Source: Johnsonella sp. (lineage in GTDB: Bacteria; Bacillota; Clostridia; Lachnospirales; Lachnospiraceae). From it: a stretch of DNA of 58,686 bases. Numbering within the stretch: position 1 is the stretch's first letter; every line of letters begins with the position of its first letter. The notes beneath the pieces were generated by a model. That model was given only the letters and a program-made list of their open reading frames with translations, was not told where the DNA came from and did no database searches. Below, piece by piece: positions 33,202 to 41,980 of the stretch. The position numbers and the translations under genes are program-made. Where the stretch lies: contig JAUMWW010000016.1 in the NCBI GenBank assembly GCA_030529445.1, positions 1 to 58,686 on the forward strand, read 5' to 3'.

Positions 33202-35073
33202 TTAATCTATATTTTTTTCCTCAAAGCATACACCGCCCTTAAAGCGCTTTGCTCCGCATCCAAGGCATGCCTGCCTGCAATTTGGGGAAACCCGGTCATT
33301 GCATGCCGCCTCCCATTCCCGCTTTAAAAAGCTCTTCTCCACGCCCACATCCAAAAAATCCCAAGGCAGGAGCTCATCCAAATCCCTCTCCCGGATCGTA
33401 TAAAACTCGGGGTCGATTCCCAGACTTGCAAATGCATCCATCCATGCTTTTTCCTTGAATAAATCCGACCATGCATCATAAAGCGAGCCGTTTTCGTACG
33501 CTTTCTCTATTACGGCGCAGATCCTCCTGTCTCCTCTGGCAAGCACACCCTCCAGAATCGTAACCTCGGCATCATGGTATTGGTATTTGATGCTCTTTTT
33601 ATTGAGCTGCTCCTTCAAGGTATCCTTTACCATATAGGCTCTTTCCAAATATTCCTCGCGGCGCAGCATGGGCGCCCATTGAAACGGGGTAAAGGGCTTG
33701 GGCACGAAAAAGGAGGAGCTTGCCGAAATCTGCACCTTTCCCTGTCTTTCCTCCTTCGGGATGGAATAATAATGCTCCGCAATCTTCTCGCATAGCTGCG
33801 GGATTCCCCTGATATCCTCCTCCCTCTCCGTCGGAAGTCCGAGCATAAAATAAAGCTTGACCTTATTCCAGCCTCCCCTGAATGCCTGCATCGCTCCCCC
33901 GAGAATATCCTCCTCGCTCAGCCCCTTATTGATCACATCGCGAAGCCTCTGGGTTCCCGCCTCCGGGGCAAAGGTCAGGGAGCTCTTTTTGATATCCTGC
34001 ACCCGCTTCATGACATCGAGGGAAAAAGCGTCGATGCGCAGGGAGGGAAGGGAAATATTGATCCCCTTATCCTTGGTATACTCGATCAGAAATTCCAAAA
34101 GCTCCCGCAAGCCTCTGTAATCGCTCGAACTTAGGGAACTCAGCGAAATCTCTTCCGCTCCGCTGATATCGAGCATGGCAAGCGCATAGTTTTTGAGGTA
34201 TTCCACCGAATGCTCCCGAAGCGGACGGTAAACAAAGCCTGCCTGACAAAATCTGCATCCTCTGATGCAGCCCCTCATGATTTCAAGCACGACCCTGTCC
34301 TGGGTTACTTTAATAAAGGGAACCACAGGTCTGCTGATAAACTCCGCACTGTCCATATCGGAAAGAACCTGGCGGCGGATTTTTGCTGGCACATCCGGAT
34401 AGAGGGGGGAAAAGCTCTTTAAACAGCCCTCCGCTTTGTATTCCACATGGTAGAGCGAGGGGACATACATTCCCTCCACACGGGATGCCACTCTTAAAAA
34501 TGCTCTCCTCCCCCTCTTCTCTCTTTTGTATTGCTTATAGAGATCTAGGAGCTCGTCATAGCGCACCTCTCCCTCTCCGATATAAAAGATATCGAAGAAT
34601 TCCGCAAGAGGCTCCGGATTATAAGAGCATGGTCCCCCTCCGATCACGATAGGCTCGTCCTCTCCTCTTTCCTTCGCCCTTCTTGCAATACCCGAAAGCT
34701 CGAGTATCTGTAAGATATTGGTATAGCACATCTCATACTGCAGGGTGATTCCCAGAAAATCGGCATCCCTGACGGGCTGCTGGCTCTCCAGAGAAAAAAG
34801 CGCTATCTTTTCCCTGCGCATGATCTTATCCAAATCCGTCCAGGGAGAAAAGACCCTCTCGCAAAAAGTATCCTCTCTCCGGTTAAACATATCATATAAA
34901 ATCTGCATTCCGATATGGCTCATTCCGATTTCGTACACATCCGGAAAGCACATAATAAAGCGGATTTCCACATCCTCCGGCTTCTTATTTCTGGAGTTGA
35001 GCTCCCCTCCTATATATCTTGCGGGCTTATCCACGCTGAGTAAAATTTCATCGCTTAAGGCAAGCTTTCTCAT
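33202..35073 (-). CDS. TIGR03960-family B12-binding-domain radical SAM protein
   Basis: Radical-SAM protein of 623 residues. The N-terminal part resembles a B12-binding domain (IRFIMCFPDVYEIGMSHIG, then GGPCSYNPEPLAEFFD). The [4Fe-4S] motif for SAM cleavage is RGCIRGCRFCQAG, and an elongator-type TIM barrel follows (SLPSLRIDAF, LTFAPEAGTQRLR). The C-terminus has a Cys cluster CRQACLGCGAKRF. First gene of the operon with TIGR03936 and rng. Function unproven; probably RNA or protein modification in translation. Confidence 0.9.
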   Translation of the reverse strand: MRKLALSDEILLSVDKPARYIGGELNSRNKKPEDVEIRFIMCFPDVYEIGMSHIGMQILYDMFNRREDTFCERVFSPWTDLDKIMRREKIALFSLESQQPVRDADFLGITLQYEMCYTNILQILELSGIARRAKERGEDEPIVIGGGPCSYNPEPLAEFFDIFYIGEGEVRYDELLDLYKQYKREKRGRRAFLRVASRVEGMYVPSLYHVEYKAEGCLKSFSPLYPDVPAKIRRQVLSDMDSAEFISRPVVPFIKVTQDRVVLEIMRGCIRGCRFCQAGFVYRPLREHSVEYLKNYALAMLDISGAEEISLSSLSSSDYRGLRELLEFLIEYTKDKGINISLPSLRIDAFSLDVMKRVQDIKKSSLTFAPEAGTQRLRDVINKGLSEEDILGGAMQAFRGGWNKVKLYFMLGLPTEREEDIRGIPQLCEKIAEHYYSIPKEERQGKVQISASSSFFVPKPFTPFQWAPMLRREEYLERAYMVKDTLKEQLNKKSIKYQYHDAEVTILEGVLARGDRRICAVIEKAYENGSLYDAWSDLFKEKAWMDAFASLGIDPEFYTIRERDLDELLPWDFLDVGVEKSFLKREWEAACNDRVSPNCRQACLGCGAKRFKGGVCFEEKNID

Positions 35074-35189
35074 TGAATCTTCCTCTCTTTTGACAAAAAC
35101 GCTTTCTCATCATCCCTTGTGTTTTGGGCTCTTTATCGTTTCCTCTCGGTCTCTTACCTCCTCCCCTGCGGATTGCAGGGAGTTTTTCC

Positions 35190-35198
35190 ATTATACCA
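35190..35198 (-). promoter_or_regulatory. Extended -10 promoter of the TIGR03960-rng operon
   Basis: TGGTATAAT on the minus strand. The leader then forms the hairpin CCCTGC/GCAGGG directly before a GGAGGAGG stretch far from the ATG. Confidence 0.45.
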
Positions 35199-35220
35199 TA
35201 ATCTTTTCCAAATGTAAGCA

Positions 35221-35289
35221 GAGGAGAGCCTGTCGGATCTGCGCAAAAAGAAAGGAGACCGCCGCACGCCTTCGTCCGACAGCCTCCTC
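35221..35289 (-). terminator. Hairpin after brnQ
   Basis: GAGGAG-CTGTCGGA and its complement enclose a long loop (14 paired bases with a small internal loop). On the minus strand the only T-rich run (TTTCTTTTT) lies within the loop, so this may be a structured 3' end rather than a simple terminator. Confidence 0.4.
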
Positions 35290-35316
35290 ATCTCTTCTTA
35301 TCTTGTTTTTATCGCC

Positions 35317-36627
35317 CTATGCCTTTTTCATTTTCTCCCTCTGCGCCGCAATCAGCGTAAAAATCAGGGCACAGATTGCCGCCGGAACGAACCAGCCCAG
35401 TCCGATGGGAGAAAGCGGCAGCTCATTGACTCTTTCTCCGAGTGTGGGCCAGATTCCGAAGAATCCGTTCATGCTCTGCACGATGCTCACGCCAAGCGTA
35501 CCGATCACCGCTCCGGTATAGGTGAGATCATATTTAATCTTCTCATCGAACGCCGTCATAATCATCAGCACAATCACTACGGGGTAACTGATCATCAAAA
35601 CCGGTACCGCAAAATAGATCAATTTCTCTACACCGAGAAGGGAAAGAATAAAACTCAGAAGAACCGATGCGATAACGATCTGCTTATATTTAAGCTTTCT
35701 CTCGGATATGCTTTCAAAATAATTTCCGCAGGTTGCCGCCAATCCGACCGAAGTCGTAAGGCAGGCGAGAGAAACGACGATTCCGATAAAAATCTTTCCG
35801 ATATTTCCGAAAATCTTATATACGATGCCGACCAGAATTTCCGTTCTCGGTGTTTCCGGTGTGAAATATGTTCCCGCCGTAGCGCCGACATAGGTCAGAC
35901 CTCCGTATATGAAAGCAAGCAAGACAAAGGTTACCGCTCCGACCCCTATCATCACGGTGATCTGCTCCTTCTTCTCGGTATATCCCCTGCGGGAAATATC
36001 CGCCATAACAATACCTGCCAGGAGCGCGGAACCGAGCGCATCCATGGTCTGATATCCCTCGGTAAAGCCTGTTAAAAACAGATTATCCGCTGGCATCTCC
36101 AGCATCTCTCCGAGAGGATTTATCATGGTATACACGATAATGATCACCAGGATCAGCAAGAGCCCCGGGGTAAGATATTTTCCTATCTTATCAAGCACTT
36201 TCCCCTGATTGAATACCAAAAACGCGGTCAGGGCAAAGAAAATCAAAGAAGTTACCAGCAGCGGAATCTCCGGAAGCAGCTGCTTTGCCGCGATATCATG
36301 TGTTGTTGCCGCCGTTCTGGGAATCGCAAAGAAGGGACCGATGATGAGCATACAGATCGCTCCGAGCGTCTTGGAAAAAATCGGACTGACTCTCTTTCCG
36401 ATCGCATCTGCTCTTCCTCCCACCTTTGCGGTTACGATCACACCGAATATCGGCAGGAAAGGATCCGTCATCAGAAATCCCCACATGACCTCATACCATT
36501 TTTTCCCCGCCACCACACCGATATAGGGCGGAAAGATCAGATTACCGGCGCCGAAAAAAATGGCAAACAATGCGAAACCTACTACTATAATATCCTTAAG
36601 CTTTTTGTTCTTATTCATCGTTTCCAT
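35317..36627 (-). CDS. brnQ: Branched-chain amino acid carrier BrnQ
   Basis: Sodium-coupled uptake of Leu, Ile and Val; 436 residues with about twelve transmembrane segments. Family hallmarks are FAIFFGAGNLIFPPYIG near the N-terminus, GFTEGYQTMDALGSALLAG and the Ser/Thr-rich SLACLTTSVGLAATCGNYF. AGGAGG lies four bases before the ATG. It is a single-gene unit with its own promoter. No T-box or other leader fits, because the leader is only about 55 bases. Confidence 0.92.
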   Translation of the reverse strand: METMNKNKKLKDIIVVGFALFAIFFGAGNLIFPPYIGVVAGKKWYEVMWGFLMTDPFLPIFGVIVTAKVGGRADAIGKRVSPIFSKTLGAICMLIIGPFFAIPRTAATTHDIAAKQLLPEIPLLVTSLIFFALTAFLVFNQGKVLDKIGKYLTPGLLLILVIIIVYTMINPLGEMLEMPADNLFLTGFTEGYQTMDALGSALLAGIVMADISRRGYTEKKEQITVMIGVGAVTFVLLAFIYGGLTYVGATAGTYFTPETPRTEILVGIVYKIFGNIGKIFIGIVVSLACLTTSVGLAATCGNYFESISERKLKYKQIVIASVLLSFILSLLGVEKLIYFAVPVLMISYPVVIVLMIMTAFDEKIKYDLTYTGAVIGTLGVSIVQSMNGFFGIWPTLGERVNELPLSPIGLGWFVPAAICALIFTLIAAQREKMKKA

Positions 36628-36691
36628 AATTCCTCCTATCCGGCATATTTCTGCCCTGAAAAATCGGCAATGCTCTTATAATTTTCCACTT

Positions 36692-36720
36692 AGTGTACCA
36701 ATAGTCCCCTGCTTTGTAAA
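36692..36720 (-). promoter_or_regulatory. brnQ promoter
   Basis: -35 TTTACA (36715-36720), 17-base spacer, -10 TACACT (36692-36697) on the minus strand. Confidence 0.55.
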
Positions 36721-36775
36721 TATCAATTTTAAGCATTTTAAAAGATTGTGAATTTTATATAAAAAAAGTATTATG

Positions 36776-36815
36776 AAAAGGGAGATCTTGGCTTTTTAGA
36801 CCTGCTCTCCCTTTT
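36776..36815 (-). terminator. Terminator of the deoB-pdp-recU operon
   Basis: AAAAGGGAGA (36776-36785) pairs perfectly with TCTCCCTTTT (36806-36815); the minus-strand 3' side ends in T residues. Confidence 0.75.
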
Positions 36816-36839
36816 TCAGCCTTCTTATTCTCTTCAATA

Positions 36840-37388
36840 TCAGCCCTCTTTCTTTTCCTCCCTCTCTCTGAGATCTCTGCTCAATCCTTCCAGATAATGC
36901 AGGAGCACCTCCCCTTCCCCTCTGATCCTGTAGCTCTTATCCACCTCTTCATAGGTAAAGCTCTTTCTCCCTCCAGATTCCATCCTTTCGACGAAGCTTT
37001 CCAGATCTCGAAAAGGAATATAATACGCCTCATTCCTGCGGGTAAAAAAAAGAATTAAAAAAGCAATTCCTTTTTGCTCTTCAAACTCCTTCATAAAAGC
37101 AAACTGATGGCTGTGCAGATTGGAAAGCGCAAAGAAATTTGCGGCGCATTCTTTCGCATCGAAGCAAACGGGAATCCCCTGCACATTGCCGATATAATCC
37201 ACCGTGCTCTTCTGATCGAAATATGCCAATGTAATATGCCTGCTCTCCTTATCTATCGTGATCGGCGTGATCGGTGTGGGAATTTTTTGTATGAGCGCAA
37301 GCCCGCATTTCTTATATACCTCATTTGTATGATTGAGCATCTCCTCAAGCAGAGAACCTCTCAAGCCTCTCGATTTCCAAGTCGCCAT
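36840..37388 (-). CDS. recU: Holliday junction resolvase RecU
   Basis: Structure-specific nuclease of 182 residues that cuts Holliday junctions in recombination and chromosome segregation of Firmicutes. The N-terminal RGLRGSLLEEMLN, the catalytic cluster around VDYIGNVQGIPVCFDAKEC (Asp, Glu, Lys) and the downstream FFALSNLHSHQ are characteristic. In Bacillus it pairs with a penicillin-binding protein gene; here it instead ends an operon after a pseudouridine synthase, three bases after the stop of that gene. Confidence 0.88.
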   Translation of the reverse strand: MATWKSRGLRGSLLEEMLNHTNEVYKKCGLALIQKIPTPITPITIDKESRHITLAYFDQKSTVDYIGNVQGIPVCFDAKECAANFFALSNLHSHQFAFMKEFEEQKGIAFLILFFTRRNEAYYIPFRDLESFVERMESGGRKSFTYEEVDKSYRIRGEGEVLLHYLEGLSRDLREREEKKEG

Positions 37389-37391
37389 ATC

Positions 37392-38447
37392 CTAGCCTTC
37401 CTTATTTCCTTCCTTATTCCCTTTCTTTATCTCATCCGCCCCCGGAAAAAGCACAAAAAAATCCCGCGGAGGGGGAGCGCAAAAAACCATGCCGCTCAGA
37501 TAGGAGAGCTCTCCCGAAAAAGAGGGGAGTTTGAGCAGATATGCATGCAGGAGCTGATGCTTTATCGAGGAAAGAGGGATTTTTTCTTCTCCTTCTCTTT
37601 TTTTTGCATATTTCTTATCGCCGAGAATGGGATAGCCCAAATAAGAAAGCTGAGCCCTGATCTGATGCGATCTTCCCGTAATCAGCTTTGCCAGCAGCAG
37701 GCTTATCCTGTCTTCTTCATACAGCAGACGGTACTTGGTCTCGATGTATTTTGCACCCGCAAATTCCTCATCTTTAATTAGCGATTTATTGCTTTTTTCC
37801 TCCTTTTTCAGCCACGAGGCGACCCTCATTTCCCTTTTCGGGATTCCCGATACCGCGCAGAGATAGTATTTTTCTATTTTTCTTTCCTTGATCAAATCTC
37901 CCATGCAGCGTGCCGCCCTATAGGTCTTTGCGCAAATCACCAGACCCGAGGTGTTCCGATCCAGTCTGTTGCATATCGAGGGCTTAAAGAGCGGATTTCT
38001 TTCTTCGCCGAGATATTGCAGCAAAAGATCGTTTAAGGAAAGCGTGCTGGGCTGCGCCTTTTGCGAGAGCAGCCCCGCCGGCTTATTATATACGAGGAGC
38101 TCTTCGTCCTCATAGACGATCCTCTCCTTTTCCAAAGAGAAAAAAACTCTCGAGGAGTCTTTTTCTCTGATCTCTTTTTTACTTTTTTCTTCCCTCTCCC
38201 GACTTTCGGGGCTGTTTTTTGCGGCGGGAGCTGCAAATTTTTCTATGGTTTCCTCCGCCAGCCAGAGCCTGATTCGGTCTCCTTCCTTTATCCTCTGCTC
38301 TCCCCCCGCCTTTTTATCGTTCAGGGTAATGTTTTTCTTTCTGAGCATCTTATGGATAAAGCTTTTTTCCGCAAGAGGCAAATATTTTGCGAGAAGCTTA
38401 TCGAGCCTTTGCCCGGCATCTTCTTTTTTGATCTCGATCTCTCTCAT
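37392..38447 (-). CDS. RluA-family pseudouridine synthase with S4 domain
   Basis: Converts uridine to pseudouridine in rRNA or tRNA; 351 residues. An S4 RNA-binding domain (EDAGQRLDKLLAKYLPLAEK) occupies residues 1-70. A Lys/Glu-rich insert (about 75-105) follows, then the catalytic domain with YNKPAGLLSQ, the catalytic Asp in NRLDRNTSGLVIC and the ending GRSHQIRAQL. The charged insert is longer than in typical RluC/RluD. Which uridine is modified cannot be told. Third from last position in the operon's order: pdp, this gene, recU. Confidence 0.87.
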   Translation of the reverse strand: MREIEIKKEDAGQRLDKLLAKYLPLAEKSFIHKMLRKKNITLNDKKAGGEQRIKEGDRIRLWLAEETIEKFAAPAAKNSPESREREEKSKKEIREKDSSRVFFSLEKERIVYEDEELLVYNKPAGLLSQKAQPSTLSLNDLLLQYLGEERNPLFKPSICNRLDRNTSGLVICAKTYRAARCMGDLIKERKIEKYYLCAVSGIPKREMRVASWLKKEEKSNKSLIKDEEFAGAKYIETKYRLLYEEDRISLLLAKLITGRSHQIRAQLSYLGYPILGDKKYAKKREGEEKIPLSSIKHQLLHAYLLKLPSFSGELSYLSGMVFCAPPPRDFFVLFPGADEIKKGNKEGNKEG

Positions 38448-38480
38448 TCCGTCCTCTTTATGATTAGCAGTCTTTCCCTG

Positions 38481-39806
38481 CTATACATCGCTTTTTGTCC
38501 TGTCTTTGCCGACTCTGGCAAGGATGAGAGCTTTCTTCGGAGGAGCAAGCGGGCTTAGGTAAATCGAAGCCAGAAACTTTTCCTTTGCCCAAATCAGCTT
38601 CTCTTCCTCGCTTGCATAAAGCGTCGCTATCCTTTCTCCCTCCCTTACTTCATCTCCGTATTTTCGATGAAGAATGATTCCCGCGGCATAATCGATCGCA
38701 CTGTCCTTATGCTCTCTGCCTGCGCCGAGCATTACCGAGGCGATTCCGATTCCCTCCGTATCCATATGAGAAATATAACCTCCGCTTTCCGCACGCAGCT
38801 CCATGCTGTACCTTGCCCGTGGAAATTTCTCGGGATTTTCGATAAAGGAAGGATCTCCTCCCTGTGCGCTTACCATTTCCTTGAACTTTTCGAATGCGGC
38901 TCCTCCCGTAATCGCCTCCTCCACCATGCTCAAGCAGCTCTTCTCATCCCCCTTGCCGGCAAGAAAAAGCATGCCGGCGGCAAGCTGCTTCGAAACCCGT
39001 GCCAAATCTTCGGGACCTTCTCCCTTAAGCACCTCTATGGCTTCTATGATTTCAAGACTGTTTCCTATATTTTTTCCCAGCGGAATATCCATATCCGTGA
39101 TCAGGGCAAGCATTCTCTTTCCGGCATTCTCTCCTATTTTTACCATCTCCTCGGCAAGAAGAAGCGCATCCTCCGTATTCTTCATAAAGGCTCCGCTCCC
39201 CGTCTTGACATCCAGGACGATGCAATCGCTTCCTGCGGCAAGCTTTTTGCTCATGATCGAAGAGGCGATCAGCGGAATGCTGTCCACCGTTGCGGTAACA
39301 TCCCGGAGCGCATAGAGCTTTTTGTCGCCGGGAGCCAGATTTCCCGACTGCCCGATCACACAGAGCCCCTTCTCGTTTACGATGCGGAAAAACTCCTTTT
39401 TTTCGATCGAAGTCCGAAAACCGGGAATCGCTTCGAGCTTATCGACCGTTCCTCCCGTATGACCCAGCCCTCTTCCGCTCATTTTCGCAACTTTCAGACC
39501 GCAGGCGGCAACCAGAGGGGCGATGATGAGCGTCGTCTTGTCTCCGACGCCCCCCGTAGAATGCTTATCCGCTTTAATCCCCTCGATTTCGGAAAGATCG
39601 ACCCTCTCTCCGGATTCCGCAAGTGACATCGTCAGGGCAAGCGTCTCCTCCTCATTCATTCCCTGAAAATATACAGCCATTAAAAATGCCGACATCTGAT
39701 AATCCGGTATCTCATCCTTCACATAGCCCTCTATAATGTATTTGATTTCCTGCGCATCAAGATGCTCCCCGTTTCTCTTTTTCATAATCAGATCATACAT
39801 TCTCAT
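38481..39806 (-). CDS. pdp: Pyrimidine-nucleoside phosphorylase
   Basis: Splits uridine or thymidine with phosphate to free base and (deoxy)ribose-1-phosphate; 441 residues. Family signature SGRGLGHTGGTVDKLE, the phosphate-binding KHSTGGVGDKTT and the C-terminal barrel-sandwich part (SGGYISHMD) are visible. The ATG at 39806 has AAGAGGTG upstream; a longer frame by three codons was rejected. It follows deoB, whose product converts the sugar phosphate it makes, so the pair forms a nucleoside-salvage route. DeoA-type thymidine phosphorylase is a close alternative. Confidence 0.9.
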   Translation of the reverse strand: MRMYDLIMKKRNGEHLDAQEIKYIIEGYVKDEIPDYQMSAFLMAVYFQGMNEEETLALTMSLAESGERVDLSEIEGIKADKHSTGGVGDKTTLIIAPLVAACGLKVAKMSGRGLGHTGGTVDKLEAIPGFRTSIEKKEFFRIVNEKGLCVIGQSGNLAPGDKKLYALRDVTATVDSIPLIASSIMSKKLAAGSDCIVLDVKTGSGAFMKNTEDALLLAEEMVKIGENAGKRMLALITDMDIPLGKNIGNSLEIIEAIEVLKGEGPEDLARVSKQLAAGMLFLAGKGDEKSCLSMVEEAITGGAAFEKFKEMVSAQGGDPSFIENPEKFPRARYSMELRAESGGYISHMDTEGIGIASVMLGAGREHKDSAIDYAAGIILHRKYGDEVREGERIATLYASEEEKLIWAKEKFLASIYLSPLAPPKKALILARVGKDRTKSDV

Positions 39807-39875
39807 GATAAACACCTCTTACCCTTTTTTGCGCGATTTTTTGAATCCTTCTCCGGGATTTTTCTTTTTTCCTTC

Positions 39876-41048
39876 TTATTTCAGAATATCCTTCTTAAAG
39901 CTCTTTCCGTCCGTTATATTTTCCAGAGAGAAAATATCCAGAATCGTCGCCGCAATATCGGCAAAGCTCGCCCTCGTCTTTAAATCGACGCCGGAACGGA
40001 TCCCTTCTCCGTATACGAGGAAGGGAACGTATTCCCTCGTATGATCGGTTCCGCCATATCCGGGATCGCAGCCGTGATCCGCACTGATCATCAGAATATC
40101 TCCTTTTCTCATCCGGGGCATAAAGGAAGAAAGCCATGCGTCAAAATCGCTGATGCTGCGCGCATACCCCTCTATATCCCTGCGGTGCCCGTATATCATA
40201 TCGCAGTCCACGAGATTGACAAAGCAGATTCCGCAAAAATCTCTCTCCATAAGCTCCAGCGTTCTCTTCATTCCCTCATCATTGTTCTTTGTCCTGACGC
40301 TCCACGAAACTCCCTTTCCCGCAAAGATATCATAGATCTTTCCGACCGCCAGAGTATCGTATCCCCCGGCAAGCAGAGCATCCAGCATCGTATCCCGTGG
40401 CGGAAGGAGGGAATAATCATGCCGGTTGGAGGTTCTCGTAAAGTTTCCCGGCTCTCCGACAAAGGGTCTGGCGATCACTCTTCCCACACCGTGCCTGCCC
40501 TGCAAAATCTCTCTCGCCGTCTCGCAATAGCGATAAAGCTCTTCTATCGGCACAAGCTCCTCATGCGCCGCTATCTGGAATACGCTGTCGGCAGAGGTGT
40601 AGACGATGAGTTTTCCGCTTTTTAAATGCTCTTCTCCGTAATCGCGGATCACCTCCGTTCCGGAATAGGGGCGGTTGCATAATACTCCCCGTCCCGTCCG
40701 CCTTGAAAACTCATCCAGGATCTCATCCGGAAAGCCCTCCGGATAAGTCGGAAAAGCATTCGGCGATACCAGACCGGCAATCTCCCAATGCCCTATCGTC
40801 GTATCCTTTCCTTTCGAAGCCTCCTGCATTCTCGCAAAGCTTCCGATCGGTTTCTCTTCCTTTTCCATGCAGTCCACTCCCTCTATATTAAAAAGCCCGA
40901 GCTTTTTCATATTCGGAGTATGAAACTTTTCGGATGCGGCAATGGAACGCAGGGTATTCGCCCCTAAATCCCCGAACTCCTGGGCATCCGGTGCATGCCC
41001 TATCCCAAAGCTGTCCAGCACCATAAAAAATATTCTTTTCTTATCCAA
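39876..41048 (-). CDS. deoB: Phosphopentomutase
   Basis: Interconverts (deoxy)ribose-1- and -5-phosphate; 390 residues of the alkaline-phosphatase superfamily. Metal-binding motifs are VLDSFGIGHAPDA near the N-terminus, ISADHGCDPGYGGTDH and TREYVPFLVYG; the segment GANTLRSIA precedes the phosphorylated Thr region seen in the family (KGKDTTIGHWE). It lies 51 bases after the unknown 97-residue gene and 69 before pdp. Confidence 0.93.
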   Translation of the reverse strand: MDKKRIFFMVLDSFGIGHAPDAQEFGDLGANTLRSIAASEKFHTPNMKKLGLFNIEGVDCMEKEEKPIGSFARMQEASKGKDTTIGHWEIAGLVSPNAFPTYPEGFPDEILDEFSRRTGRGVLCNRPYSGTEVIRDYGEEHLKSGKLIVYTSADSVFQIAAHEELVPIEELYRYCETAREILQGRHGVGRVIARPFVGEPGNFTRTSNRHDYSLLPPRDTMLDALLAGGYDTLAVGKIYDIFAGKGVSWSVRTKNNDEGMKRTLELMERDFCGICFVNLVDCDMIYGHRRDIEGYARSISDFDAWLSSFMPRMRKGDILMISADHGCDPGYGGTDHTREYVPFLVYGEGIRSGVDLKTRASFADIAATILDIFSLENITDGKSFKKDILK

Positions 41049-41099
41049 AACATCCTCCTTTTCACTGTATCCATGCTCGAAACAGTTGATTAACGCAGC

Positions 41100-41393
41100 T
41101 TATGAAAGCTCGATTTTGACCGCTTCCTCCGGCTTAAAATCATTTCTCAAATCATAGATATTATGCCCCGTGGATTCCCCAAGAACTCTTCCCTTCAATG
41201 AATAGCAGCGAATAAAGCGGTTCGTGTCTATGCTCGACCAATGCTCCGTATCCCAGACGATATATCCGTCCGCATCCGTCTTTTCCTTTTCCAGATAAAG
41301 ATCCACCTGCCTTCCGGAGCGCATCTTTTCGATCAGCCCTTTGCTTCCTTCTATTTCCACTTCTTCCTTATTTACCGAATCATATACTTTCAT
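41100..41393 (-). CDS. Small protein of unknown function, first gene of the deoB operon
   Basis: 97 residues, acidic, no signal peptide or membrane segment. The pattern of beta-strand-like pieces (EEVEIEG, QVDLYLEKE, RFIRCYSLKG) suggests a compact beta fold. I do not recognise it. GGGAGGAAAAGG precedes the ATG, and the operon promoter lies just upstream, so it is transcribed with deoB and pdp. Confidence 0.6.
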   Translation of the reverse strand: MKVYDSVNKEEVEIEGSKGLIEKMRSGRQVDLYLEKEKTDADGYIVWDTEHWSSIDTNRFIRCYSLKGRVLGESTGHNIYDLRNDFKPEEAVKIELS

Positions 41394-41438
41394 CCTTTTC
41401 CTCCCTCATTGTTCAGAATCACTTTCTGCCTTATTGTA

Positions 41439-41467
41439 ATTATACCCATGGATGAAAAAAAACACAA
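41439..41467 (-). promoter_or_regulatory. Promoter candidate of the deoB operon
   Basis: -35 TTGTGT (41462-41467), 17-base spacer, -10 TATAAT (41439-41444) on the minus strand. Confidence 0.5.
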
Positions 41468-41484
41468 TCTTAAGATTTTTCCTA

Positions 41485-41513
41485 TTGACAGTTTTGTCCT
41501 CTTTATGTATTCT
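41485..41513 (+). promoter_or_regulatory. Promoter of the GntR/ABC operon
   Basis: -35 TTGACA (41485-41490), 17-base spacer, -10 TATTCT (41508-41513), near consensus. Confidence 0.65.
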
Positions 41514-41524
41514 TTGAATTAAGC

Positions 41525-41543
41525 GTATTAATTGTGTTAATAC
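41525..41543. promoter_or_regulatory. Operator-like inverted repeat before the GntR gene
   Basis: GTATTAA, spacer TTGTG, TTAATAC: a perfect 7-base inverted repeat at the expected transcription start, fitting autorepression by the GntR protein encoded just downstream. Confidence 0.6.
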
Positions 41544-41569
41544 AGTTAAGTTTTAGAAAGGAGAATGCG

Positions 41570-41980
41570 ATGATTATGATAGATACCAGAGACAGGCGGC
41601 CGATTTACGAGCAGATTATCTCCAAGCTTTCTGATCTTATGGTACAGGGCGTTTTGCAGCAGGACGAGAAACTCCCCTCGGTAAGAGCTCTTGCAACCGA
41701 ACTTTCAATCAATCCCAATACCATACAAAGAGCCTATATCGAGCTGGAACGTCAGGGATATATTTACTCGGTCAAGGGAAGAGGCAGTTTCGTTGCCGAT
41801 ACCAAAGAAATCAAGAATAAGCGTCAGGAAAAAATATTTGACGAGCTGCGGCTCTTGGTCGAGGACGCAAAATCTGCAAGTATTTCAGAAAACATTTTTA
41901 TTGATAAGGTTACATATTTTTACGGCGGCTTTGTATTGCCCGCCGAGAGTAAAGGAGGAAGCACAGATGATAGAGGCTAA
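41570..41980 (+). CDS. GntR-family regulator, YtrA subfamily
   Basis: A 136-residue DNA-binding protein. The winged helix has PIYEQIISKLSDLMVQG, KLPSVRALATELSINPNTIQ and the wing QGYIYSVKGRGSFV. The short C-terminal part with no ligand domain is typical of YtrA, which represses linked ABC genes and responds to wall-active antibiotics in Bacillus. AAAGGAG lies six bases before the ATG; the frame reaches 12 codons further upstream without support. Its last 14 bases overlap the ABC ATPase gene. Confidence 0.88.
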   Translation: MIMIDTRDRRPIYEQIISKLSDLMVQGVLQQDEKLPSVRALATELSINPNTIQRAYIELERQGYIYSVKGRGSFVADTKEIKNKRQEKIFDELRLLVEDAKSASISENIFIDKVTYFYGGFVLPAESKGGSTDDRG

